5,240 nt of DNA from Thiotrichales bacterium (GTDB lineage Bacteria > Pseudomonadota > Gammaproteobacteria > Thiomicrospirales > Thiomicrospiraceae): the NCBI GenBank assembly GCA_014763835.1, contig JACXUQ010000117.1, positions 1 to 5,240 of the forward strand, written 5' to 3'. Shown here one piece after another: positions 1 through 5,240 of this stretch. The first letter of the stretch is position 1, and every line of letters begins with the position of its first letter. Both the position numbers and the translations under genes were made by a program. The notes beneath the pieces are model-generated. The model ran no database searches. It saw only the letters and a list, made by a program, of their open reading frames with translations, and was not told the origin of the DNA.

Positions 1-579
1 GGCGAACTGAAGCCGAAAATGAATGTGGTCGGCGTGATTCCCGCCACCGAAAACATGCCATCCGGCAATGCCATCAAGCCGGGCGATGTGGTCACCTCTT
101 TGTCGGGTCAGACCATCGAAATCCTTAACACCGATGCCGAAGGCCGCCTGATTCTGTGCGACGCGCTGACTTACACCCAGCAAACCTACAAGCCAAGCAA
201 AATCGTCGACATGGCGACTCTGACCGGCGCCTGCATTATCGCCCTGGGTCACCATGTTTCCGGCTTGATGGCCAATGACCAAGCCCTGGCAGATGCGCTG
301 ATGGTCGCTGGCCAAAAAACCTACGACCGCGTCTGGCAGATGCCGTTGGGCGAAGAGTGGGACGAACAGTTGAAATCCAACTTTGCCGACATGGCCAATA
401 TCGGCGGCCGTGCCGGCGGCAGCATCACCGCCGCACAATTTCTGGCGCGCTTTACCAAAGAGGTCTCCTGGGCGCATCTGGACATTGCCGGCACGGCATG
501 GGTCAGCGGCGCCAACAAAGGGGCAACCGGTCGTCCGGTGCCGACCATTGTGCAGTTCCTGCTGGATCAGATTCAGTAA
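1..579 (+). CDS. pepA: Leucyl (cytosol) aminopeptidase, C-terminal part, truncated by the window start
   Basis: This is a peptidase of family M17, a cytosolic hexameric two-metal enzyme that removes N-terminal residues, preferring leucine, from peptides. In E. coli it also binds DNA as an accessory factor in Xer recombination and carAB control. The reading frame is open from base 1, so the visible 192 residues are the end of a protein of about 500 (E. coli PepA has 503). The family signature NTDAEGRL is at fragment residues 43-50. By family knowledge its Asp45 and Glu47 are metal ligands and Arg49 is the catalytic arginine. The downstream TLTGAC, GHH-SGL and NIGGRAGGS-TAAQFL blocks and the terminal AHLDIAGTAW stretch are all typical. 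The upstream catalytic lysines and remaining metal ligands lie outside the window. The gene ends 24 bases before holC with no hairpin between them, so the two are probably one operon. Nothing looks broken. Confidence 0.97.
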   Translation, partial: GELKPKMNVVGVIPATENMPSGNAIKPGDVVTSLSGQTIEILNTDAEGRLILCDALTYTQQTYKPSKIVDMATLTGACIIALGHHVSGLMANDQALADALMVAGQKTYDRVWQMPLGEEWDEQLKSNFADMANIGGRAGGSITAAQFLARFTKEVSWAHLDIAGTAWVSGANKGATGRPVPTIVQFLLDQIQ

Positions 580-590
580 AAATTGATATT

Positions 591-594
591 GAGG
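591..594 (+). promoter_or_regulatory. Ribosome binding site that fixes the holC start
   Basis: GAGG lies 9 bases before the ATG at 604. An in-frame TTG at 583 would extend the protein by seven residues, but that codon has no purine-rich site in front of it and would put this GAGG inside the gene. The ATG is therefore the better start. Confidence 0.75.
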
Positions 595-603
595 TCGGCG
601 GCA

Positions 604-1050
604 ATGACAGAAAACGTTCAAACCAGTCAGCAGGACGTGCTGTTTTATGTACTTAACAGCACCGAACCGCAAAAGCGCGAACGTTTTCTGAGCAAGCTGC
701 TGCAAAAAATTCAGAACGAACAACGCCAGGCCGATGTGCGTTTTGAAAATGAACAGGAAGCGCAACGCTACGACCTGACCTTGTGGGACACCCAGCCGCA
801 AAGTTTTATTGCGCATAGCGTGGCGCGCAAAGTTGCCGCCCCGATTCAACTCTACGGCGAGCAGATTCCCAAACCGTGTGAGGATGTACTCGTCAACCTA
901 CATCCGCAATTTCCCGAGAATTTTGCGCGCTATGCGCGAACCATCGAAATCCTCGACCAAACCGACTATCTCGTGCAAATGGGACGCGAACGCTATAAAG
1001 CCTACAAAGCCCAAGGCATCGAACCCACTGTCCATAAAATCGGCTTCTAG
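604..1050 (+). CDS. holC: DNA polymerase III chi subunit (HolC)
   Basis: Chi is an accessory subunit of the clamp-loader complex of the replicative polymerase. It pairs with psi (HolD) and binds the C-terminal tail of single-strand binding protein, tying the holoenzyme to SSB-coated DNA. The product is 148 residues, against 147 for E. coli chi. It opens with a DVLFYVLN strand (residues 11-18). It carries the family block YDLTLW...SFIAHS at 56-72, which matches the E. coli LW...SFVPH stretch. It ends in a strongly conserved RERYKAYK at 128-135, almost identical to the E. coli C-terminus. The start is the ATG preceded by GAGG, and a TTG seven codons upstream is less likely. The gene sits 24 bases after pepA, the standard gammaproteobacterial pairing, which supports the call. 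In E. coli valS follows, but here no valS is seen and a 166-base gap comes next. Confidence 0.93.
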   Translation: MTENVQTSQQDVLFYVLNSTEPQKRERFLSKLLQKIQNEQRQADVRFENEQEAQRYDLTLWDTQPQSFIAHSVARKVAAPIQLYGEQIPKPCEDVLVNLHPQFPENFARYARTIEILDQTDYLVQMGRERYKAYKAQGIEPTVHKIGF

Positions 1051-1094
1051 CCAAACCTTCTTTTGCATAGGTGGCGTGTGGTAAAGTTTGGTTA
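1046..1094 (+). other. Weak inverted repeat just after holC
   Basis: CCAAAC at 1051-1056 is the exact reverse complement of GTTTGG at 1086-1091, and a few weaker pairs extend it outward over the holC stop codon. The loop is about 29 bases and no run of T follows on the + strand (the next bases are AAGCTTTAAAAAAA). It is therefore not a convincing intrinsic terminator. It may still mark the 3' end of the pepA-holC transcript. Confidence 0.25.
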
Positions 1095-1184
1095 AGCTTT
1101 AAAAAAACCCACTATTACACTAAGCGATTTTATAAGCGCATAAACATATCGGATTTTTCTCATATAACCATTCCATGATATTTT

Positions 1185-1222
1185 GAACAACACAATTCCA
1201 ACGGGGGGAATGTTAAATGTTC
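1185..1222 (+). promoter_or_regulatory. G-rich ribosome binding site and possible leader hairpin of the DUF4395 gene
   Basis: A run of six G followed by AA (1203-1210) lies 7 to 8 bases before the ATG at 1217 and is a strong Shine-Dalgarno candidate. The same bases can pair: ATTCC at 1195-1199 with GGAAT at 1207-1211, leaving a 7-base loop. Outside that, GAACA at 1185-1189 can pair with TGTTC at 1218-1222, which overlaps the start codon. The ribosome site is real in all likelihood. The hairpin is short and its regulatory role is inference. Confidence 0.5.
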
Positions 1223-1975
1223 AACGCCATACAAGACACTTTTAAAAATCTCTGGTTCCGCGATCCCAAGGAACAGACCCCATACATCAACGACACGGCG
1301 GTGCGTATCCGTGCCGGATTCCTGCTGTTTATTCCCATCTACATGCTTTATACGCTGATCGACGTGGTCTACGGTTCCAACTGGGTGGTGGACGGCAATA
1401 CCGCCGTGGACACCTATGAGATGAACTGGGATGACCAGATTATCTATTCCGTCGAAGCGGTCAGACGCACCTATGACTACACCCTCCAGACCTGGGTGCT
1501 GTGGTATGCGCTGTTTGAAATGTTTGCCGGCATGTTTGTGGCGACATCGCGCCTGTCGCCAACGATTTTGATTGCCAGCTTCCTCGCCAGACGCCACCCT
1601 ACCGTATGGAAACCCTTGCTGCCGAAACGCTTTGCCTGGAGCCTGGGATCGACTTTCATTATCGCCTGTCTGGCATTCTTCAACCCGGAAGTCCTCGCCA
1701 ACTGGTTGAATGCCCTGCTTGGTACGTCCATTCCAACAACCTACAATTACATGCCGTATTGGATCCCTCTGTATCTGGTGTGGATCTGTTTCGGCTTTAT
1801 GTGGCTGGAGACCGTCTTGGGATTCTGCGTAGGCTGCAAAATCCACTCTCTGTTGGTCGCCCTTAAAGTTCTGGAAGCACCCTGCGAAGCCTGCAACAAT
1901 ATCGATTGGGAGGCCATCGAGCGCCGCAACGCCGAACGCCGACAGCAGGGAACCGAAAACACCCCTCAAAGCTAA
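1217..1975 (+). CDS. DUF4395-type multi-pass inner-membrane protein with two CxxC motifs
   Basis: The 252-residue product has no known function. Hydrophobic segments at about 33-53, 92-110, 139-157 and 179-200 predict four membrane helices. Basic residues before the first helix and in the 111-138 loop place both termini and that loop in the cytoplasm. The C-terminal half matches my recollection of DUF4395: an RLSP...LAR stretch, a KRFAW block (137-141), and the closing GFCVGCKIHSLL motif at 202-213 with Cys204 and Cys207. A second CxxC (Cys223, Cys226) follows in the soluble tail, which ends in a charged segment WEAIERRNAERR. Paired cysteines suggest a redox, metal or sulfur-related role. DUF4395 proteins are often found near thioredoxin-like or sulfurtransferase genes, but none is visible here. 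The ATG is the only plausible start, with a GGGGGGA site before it. The gene stands alone and ends in its own terminator. Confidence 0.85.
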   Translation: MFNAIQDTFKNLWFRDPKEQTPYINDTAVRIRAGFLLFIPIYMLYTLIDVVYGSNWVVDGNTAVDTYEMNWDDQIIYSVEAVRRTYDYTLQTWVLWYALFEMFAGMFVATSRLSPTILIASFLARRHPTVWKPLLPKRFAWSLGSTFIIACLAFFNPEVLANWLNALLGTSIPTTYNYMPYWIPLYLVWICFGFMWLETVLGFCVGCKIHSLLVALKVLEAPCEACNNIDWEAIERRNAERRQQGTENTPQS

Positions 1976-1984
1976 ATCATCATT

Positions 1985-2028
1985 GGCGTCCCCTATTCTG
2001 CGATCCTTTAGGGTGACGCCTTATTTAT
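1985..2028 (+). terminator. Intrinsic terminator after the DUF4395 gene
   Basis: GGCGTC at 1985-1990 pairs with GACGCC at 2015-2020. Past a single bulged T (2014) the stem continues with CCCTA at 1991-1995 against TAGGG at 2009-2013, giving 11 base pairs around a 13-base loop. TTATTTAT follows directly at 2021-2028. It begins 9 bases after the stop codon. This separates the DUF4395 transcript from the response-regulator gene. Confidence 0.75.
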
Positions 2029-2053
2029 GCGCATTCCCGAGCCCCCTTGCGTC

Positions 2054-2062
2054 TGTTAAAAT
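2054..2062 (+). promoter_or_regulatory. Candidate extended -10 promoter for the response-regulator gene
   Basis: TGTTAAAAT matches the extended -10 form TG-N-TAAAAT, with five of six bases of TATAAT. It lies between the preceding terminator and the gene. The -35 region about 17 bases upstream (TTCCCG, near 2034-2039) is poor, as is common for extended -10 promoters. Transcription would start near 2069, leaving a leader of about 80 bases to the chosen ATG. The leader contains a short GC dyad, CGCG-CAG-CGCG, at 2082-2092. Confidence 0.45.
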
Positions 2063-2151
2063 CAAATTCAATTCATCTATCCGCGCAGCGCGTTTAAGTG
2101 CTGTCGGGTGCCATGCAACGAAACGCCTGTCCTTTTCAACGTAAAAAACTT

Positions 2152-2889
2152 ATGCCACAAGATCTAGACCACGACACCATTAAGCTTTTGATTGTTGAGG
2201 ACGATGCCCACACCCAGCATTTATTGCAGCTTTTTTTCCAGAAAACGCCGCAGTTCACGCCGCTGTTTTCCAGTCTCGGCAGCCAGGCCATTACCCTGTT
2301 TGAAGAGTTTTCACCGGATATTGTCATTCTCGACATCACCCTGCCCGACACCTCTGGACTCGACCTGATCACCCACTTCCGCGCGCATTCGCAAATCGGC
2401 ATTATTATGCTTTCCGGTTCCGACGCCTCCGGCGACAAGGTGGAAGCGCTGACGCGCGGCGCGGATATTTACCTGGAAAAACCGGTTGACCTGCCGTTTC
2501 TCAAGGCCTCGGTGATCCGTCTGCACGAACGCTTGCACCACGCCCAAAGCCAAGCCGGCTCCGCGCCTGCCGACCAGCCGACAGATGCCTTATGGACACT
2601 GAATTCGCAATCATGGACCTTGGACTGGAATCAGCAGATTAAAGTGCGCCTCACCCCCAGCGAGTTCAAATTGCTGGACCTGTTGTTGTCGCAAAACGGC
2701 AAACCAGCTTCCAGCGAATGGCTTGCGCACAAACTCAACCGCGAAGCCTACGACAGTTATGAGAAAGTGATCAGCACCCTGATTTCCCGCCTGCGCAAAA
2801 AAATCAAGGATGAAACCCAGCAAGCCTTAATCATCAAAGCCTACCGCAATGAGGGCTACCTGCTGGTCAGCCGGATTGCACGCAGCTGA
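2152..2889 (+). CDS. OmpR/PhoB-family response regulator, DNA-binding
   Basis: This is a cytosolic two-component transcription factor. Counting from the ATG at 2152 (245 residues), the receiver domain spans about 10-130. The acidic pair is Glu16 and Asp17 in LLIVEDD, and the phosphoacceptor is Asp61 in VILDITLPD. The switch residues are Ser88 (in MLSGS) and Tyr107 (in ADIYLEKP), and the conserved lysine is Lys110. A linker of about 15 residues rich in Ala, Gln and Ser leads to a winged-helix domain (about 147-240). It has the typical LTPSEFKLLDLLL entry, a recognition-helix region YEKVISTLISRLRKKI at 203-218, and a closing YRNEGYLL hairpin. Every residue needed for phosphorylation is present. 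In-frame alternative starts are GTG 2098 and ATG 2113. I chose 2152 because the receiver fold begins about ten residues later, although the site before it is weak. No partner kinase is visible. The next gene encodes a c-di-GMP enzyme. The target genes cannot be read from the sequence. Confidence 0.93.
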   Translation: MPQDLDHDTIKLLIVEDDAHTQHLLQLFFQKTPQFTPLFSSLGSQAITLFEEFSPDIVILDITLPDTSGLDLITHFRAHSQIGIIMLSGSDASGDKVEALTRGADIYLEKPVDLPFLKASVIRLHERLHHAQSQAGSAPADQPTDALWTLNSQSWTLDWNQQIKVRLTPSEFKLLDLLLSQNGKPASSEWLAHKLNREAYDSYEKVISTLISRLRKKIKDETQQALIIKAYRNEGYLLVSRIARS

Positions 2890-2911
2890 TTCCGCCCTTT
2901 ACAAAAATAAG

Positions 2912-2934
2912 GCAAAGGTTCCTTTGCAACTTTT
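2912..2934 (+). terminator. Small hairpin with short T-tract after the response regulator
   Basis: GCAAAGG at 2912-2918 is followed after TT by its exact reverse complement CCTTTGC at 2921-2927, then AACTTTT. The effective fold is a 6-base-pair stem with a GTTC loop. It lies 23 bases after the stop codon. The stem is short and the T run is offset by AAC, so termination may be partial. A second, competing pairing exists between CCTTT at 2896-2900 and the AAAGG arm. Confidence 0.35.
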
Positions 2935-2955
2935 GGTAATAAATCGCAGTTTATT

Positions 2956-2988
2956 TTGACCGTCCCGGTCATTCGCCTTCTGTATGAT
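2956..2988 (+). promoter_or_regulatory. Possible promoter with overlapping dyad for the PAS-GGDEF-EAL gene
   Basis: TATGAT at 2983-2988 is a good -10 candidate. TTGACC at 2956-2961 looks like a -35 box, but the 21-base spacing is longer than usual, so the pair is doubtful without help from an activator. A perfect 5-base dyad, GACCG-TCC-CGGTC (2958-2970), overlaps the -35 box and is placed where a regulator could bind. All of this is inference from position and sequence. Confidence 0.3.
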
Positions 2989-2990
2989 TC

Positions 2991-3014
2991 GGCACAAAAA
3001 TAATCTATCGTGCC
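2991..3014 (+). repeat. Inverted repeat GGCAC-N14-GTGCC upstream of the PAS-GGDEF-EAL gene
   Basis: The 5-base arms are exact reverse complements, with centres 19 bases apart, close to two helical turns. They flank an AT-rich core just after the candidate -10 box and about 20 bases before the start codon. It could be an operator or a leader hairpin. Arms this short can also arise by chance. Confidence 0.3.
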
Positions 3015-3034
3015 AATGAGTACTTAGGCCCCTT

Positions 3035-5149
3035 ATGCTGCAATCGATCTGTCAAAACCCACAGCTTGTCGAAACCGTGTTACATACCGTTGACAGTCTG
3101 GTTATTGTATTGGACCAGGACGGTATCGTCCGCGCCATGAACGCCGCTGCGGTAGCGTTCACACACTACGATCCGGAAGAAGTGGTAGGCCGATACCACT
3201 GGTCCGACTTTGTCCCCGTAAACGAGCAAGACAAAGTAGAGAGCCTGTTTAAAAACCTGCTCAAAAAACGTACCGTGCAAAATGTCGAGCATCATTGGAT
3301 AACCAAGGAAGGCAGGCCTCTTCTGCTGAAGTGGCATAATGCGGTGATTACCGATGCGCACGATAAGATTAATTATGTGATCGCCACAGGCGTCAATATC
3401 ACCGATCAGGCCTTGCTGGAAGAGGAACTGCGGATTTCCCGCAAAGTCGTTGAAACCGGCGATCCTGTGCTCATCACCGATGCCAACCTGCGCATTATCA
3501 GAATCAACGAGGCCTTTAGCAGAGTCACCGGCTACAGCGAAGCCGATGTTTTGGGGAAGACCCCGCGCATTTTAAGCTCCGGCGTACACGACCAAGCCTT
3601 CTATGCGCACATGTGGCAAAGCTTGAGCACAAACGGCAACTGGGCCGGCGAAATCACCAACCGTCACAAAAGCGGCCACCATTTCACCGAGTACATGAGA
3701 ATCGCCGCGCTGCACGATAACGATGGGCAGGTCACGCACTATGTCTCCTCGTTTATCGACATTTCCGCCGCCAAGGCCAACGAACAGAAACTGCGCTTTC
3801 TGGCGCGTTTTGACTCGCAAACCGGGATTGCCAATCGCGACTACTTCACCCAAAAACTTCGCCAAAGCATACAAACCCATCAGCACAACAGACAGAAAGG
3901 CCTGCTGTTCTATCTGCGCCTCGGATTTCTGGAAAAAATGGAGGCGCATTACGGCAACGCCTTTGTCGACACCGTCATTCTGAAAGTGCTGCATGACCTG
4001 GAACACACCCTGTCCGGCTACCAATATTTCCTCGGACGGGTCACCGGTTCGGGGTTTGGCATTTGCGTACAGAATGTGCCGCGAACGGCCGGACTTAAAA
4101 CCGCCACCCATCTTGCGCTCGAGATGGTCGAACTGACCAAGCATTATCCGCTGGCGATTGACGAAGAGGAGGAACGTTTCAACCTCTATCCGGAAATCGG
4201 CATCTGCACCTTTCCGGGCGCAAATGATGCCAGCTTGCTAGATGCCGAAGCCCTCATACATCACGCCCTGGTTGCCTCGCAAAAGTCGCGGGATAAACAG
4301 GAGTGCTACGAGTTCTACTCCAACGCCTTGCAAAGAGCGGTCGATGAAAGTCACCAGCTGGAGGTGGCGCTCAACCACGCCATTCAAAAGCTCGACGAAT
4401 TCGAGCTGCACCACCAGCCGCAATTTGATGCGCAAGGACGGGTCACCGGCGGTGAAGCCCTGATTCGCTGGAAGCATAACGGCATTTTGGTTCCACCCGG
4501 CCTGTTCATTCCTTTGGCCGAAAAAACCGACGACATTATTACCATCAACCGCTGGGTTTTCAAACAGGCGGTGGCGCAACTGCACACGTTGGATAAAAGC
4601 GGTTTGCTTAAGCAGTACCCTAGCCTCTCCATCAATTTCAGTCCCAAATGTATCATGGCAGCCGATCTCGTTACGTTTTTACAGAATGAACTGGAACAGA
4701 CCCCCTGGATTGCGCAACGCATCAAACTGGAAGTGACGGAAAGCTCCTTTATCCACGATATCGACGCGTTCAAACAACGCTTGGCGGAGATCAAAGCGCT
4801 GGGGTTCAAGGTGTCGATTGATGATTTCGGAACCGGTTACTCTTCGTTGTCGTATCTGACAGAGCTGGAGTTCGACGAAATCAAAATCGATAAAAGCTTT
4901 GTCAGCAAACTCAGCAAACAGTGCGAAAGACCCTGTCGCGTCATCAAATCGATTATCAGTATCGCTAAAGCCCTCAACGTCAATGTGGTCGCCGAAGGGG
5001 TCGAAACCCCGGTTCAGCTCGAAGCGTTAAAGGCGTTAGAGTGCGCGCACTTTCAGGGCTTTCTGTTCAGCAAACCGCTGCCGTTTCCTGCGCTCATCGG
5101 GCTTTTGACAGATAATCAACGGTCAGCCGCGCCCATAGGCACAGCCTAA
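3035..5149 (+). CDS. PAS-PAS-GGDEF(degenerate)-EAL protein, probable c-di-GMP phosphodiesterase
   Basis: This 704-residue soluble protein has no signal peptide or membrane helix. Two PAS sensor domains come first (about 10-123 and 132-246, the second ending in SSFIDIS), then a GGDEF domain (about 252-415) and an EAL domain (about 435-690). The GGDEF motif reads TGSGF at 337-341 and no RxxD inhibitory site precedes it. It should not make c-di-GMP, though it might still bind a nucleotide as a regulatory module. The EAL domain keeps every expected catalytic position: Glu474 of the EAL motif, Asn534 (SINFSP), Glu566 (LEVTES), Asp596-Asp597 (IDDFGTGYSSL, so loop 6 is intact), Lys617 (DEIKID), Glu654 (VAEGVET) and Gln674 (QGFLFSKP). 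I infer that it hydrolyses c-di-GMP to pGpG under PAS control, influencing motility or biofilm. The PAS ligand is not evident. The ATG follows a weak AGG at 3026-3028. The gene lies 145 bases after the response regulator and may be co-transcribed by read-through or have its own promoter. Confidence 0.95.
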   Translation: MLQSICQNPQLVETVLHTVDSLVIVLDQDGIVRAMNAAAVAFTHYDPEEVVGRYHWSDFVPVNEQDKVESLFKNLLKKRTVQNVEHHWITKEGRPLLLKWHNAVITDAHDKINYVIATGVNITDQALLEEELRISRKVVETGDPVLITDANLRIIRINEAFSRVTGYSEADVLGKTPRILSSGVHDQAFYAHMWQSLSTNGNWAGEITNRHKSGHHFTEYMRIAALHDNDGQVTHYVSSFIDISAAKANEQKLRFLARFDSQTGIANRDYFTQKLRQSIQTHQHNRQKGLLFYLRLGFLEKMEAHYGNAFVDTVILKVLHDLEHTLSGYQYFLGRVTGSGFGICVQNVPRTAGLKTATHLALEMVELTKHYPLAIDEEEERFNLYPEIGICTFPGANDASLLDAEALIHHALVASQKSRDKQECYEFYSNALQRAVDESHQLEVALNHAIQKLDEFELHHQPQFDAQGRVTGGEALIRWKHNGILVPPGLFIPLAEKTDDIITINRWVFKQAVAQLHTLDKSGLLKQYPSLSINFSPKCIMAADLVTFLQNELEQTPWIAQRIKLEVTESSFIHDIDAFKQRLAEIKALGFKVSIDDFGTGYSSLSYLTELEFDEIKIDKSFVSKLSKQCERPCRVIKSIISIAKALNVNVVAEGVETPVQLEALKALECAHFQGFLFSKPLPFPALIGLLTDNQRSAAPIGTA

Positions 5150-5175
5150 CAAAAATCTTTGGGTATCCGCATTTT

Positions 5176-5240
5176 ATGATTGATTTTTTGAACCACGAAG
5201 AGCACCAAGGCCACGAAGGCTTTGTAAATTGTTTCTATTT
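5176..5240 (+). CDS. Possible start of a small unidentified gene, cut by the window end
   Basis: From the ATG at 5176 the frame stays open for 21 full codons to the window edge, giving MIDFLNHEEHQGHEG followed by FVNCFY. The His/Glu-rich part is simply the translation of the CACGAAG repeat. A GGGTA sits 11 bases upstream, a poor ribosome site. I recognise no family. It may be chance openness in a dispersed repeat rather than a gene, and the call rests only on the open frame. Confidence 0.15.
   Translation, partial: MIDFLNHEEHQGHEGFVNCFY
5192..5218 (+). repeat. Three tandem degenerate 9-base units built on CACGAAG
   Basis: The units are ACCACGAAG (5192-5200), AGCACCAAG (5201-5209) and GCCACGAAG (5210-5218). 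All keep CAC at positions 3-5 and AAG at 7-9. The array lies in the AT-rich region after the phosphodiesterase gene and stands out from it in composition. From general knowledge, strings of CACGAAG-like units occur as dispersed intergenic sequence in many bacterial genomes. Their function is not known to me. The period of nine preserves the reading frame. Confidence 0.6.

Noticed and set aside
357..656. A 99-codon + strand open frame bridging the end of pepA and the start of holC.
   Set aside because: The translation is rich in Arg, His and Gln without a pattern, and both overlapping genes are firmly identified in other frames.
1063..1087. TTGCAT and TAAAGT as a promoter pair, and TGGCGTG as a sigma-54 type element, just after holC.
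   Set aside because: The spacing between TTGCAT and TAAAGT is only 13 bases, and the sigma-54 reading lacks the required GC at -12.
1121..1138. Direct repeat TAAGCG at 1121-1126 and 1133-1138 before the DUF4395 gene, with TATAAG and TATAAC as possible -10 boxes nearby.
   Set aside because: Six-base repeats are expected by chance in this AT-rich gap, and neither -10 candidate has an acceptable -35 box at normal spacing, so I did not call a promoter.
1160..1969. A 269-codon open frame on the minus strand, slightly longer than the + strand gene it overlaps.
   Set aside because: Its translation has no recognisable domain. The + strand frame has membrane helices, the DUF4395 ending, a strong ribosome site and a terminator, so the minus frame is a shadow.
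3572..4144. A 190-codon minus-strand open frame inside the PAS-GGDEF-EAL gene.
   Set aside because: It lies wholly opposite well-conserved PAS and GGDEF coding sequence and shows no motif of its own.
5151..5189. AAAAATC and GATTTTT as a terminator stem after the phosphodiesterase gene.
   Set aside because: The stem is almost entirely A:T, the loop is 24 bases, and no GC-rich core is present. It is not credible as an intrinsic terminator.

Overview
The window looks like an ordinary chromosomal segment of a gammaproteobacterium. The evidence is a pepA-holC gene pair in the usual gammaproteobacterial order, a chi subunit that resembles the E. coli one over its full length, and signalling genes typical of free-living aquatic members of the class. 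Base composition is moderate (about half G+C by eye) and codon use is uniform across the genes, with AT-rich intergenic gaps. The DUF4395-type membrane protein makes me think of a sulfur-oxidising lineage, but that is an impression and the sequence does not prove it. All supported genes lie on the + strand.

Region 1 (1-1050): the C-terminal 192 codons of leucyl aminopeptidase (pepA, cut by the window edge), followed after 24 bases by holC, the chi subunit of DNA polymerase III. The two are probably co-transcribed. In E. coli and many relatives valS follows holC. Here it does not: holC is followed by a 166-base gap.

Region 2 (1051-2028): a single gene for a small polytopic membrane protein ending in a DUF4395 module with a conserved CxxC and a second CxxC in its cytoplasmic tail. 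It has a very G-rich ribosome binding site that may be partly folded into a leader hairpin. A convincing intrinsic terminator follows the gene.

Region 3 (2029-5149): a signalling pair. An OmpR/PhoB-type response regulator (receiver plus winged helix) is preceded by a good extended -10 promoter. After a 145-base gap comes a 704-residue cytosolic PAS-PAS-GGDEF-EAL protein. Its GGDEF motif is destroyed (TGSGF), while every EAL catalytic residue I looked for is present, so it reads as a sensor-controlled cyclic-di-GMP phosphodiesterase. No histidine kinase is in the window. The gap between the two genes holds several short dyads that may mark a weak terminator, a promoter and operators.

Region 4 (5150-5240): an AT-rich tail with three degenerate copies of a 9-base unit built on CACGAAG. 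This resembles a dispersed repeat seen in many bacterial genomes. It lies inside an open frame that runs off the window end.

I see no mobile element, CRISPR array, tRNA or rRNA. Nothing here is a clear new system. The points most worth following are the degenerate-GGDEF phosphodiesterase beside an apparently kinase-less regulator, the dual-CxxC DUF4395 protein, and the CACGAAG repeat.
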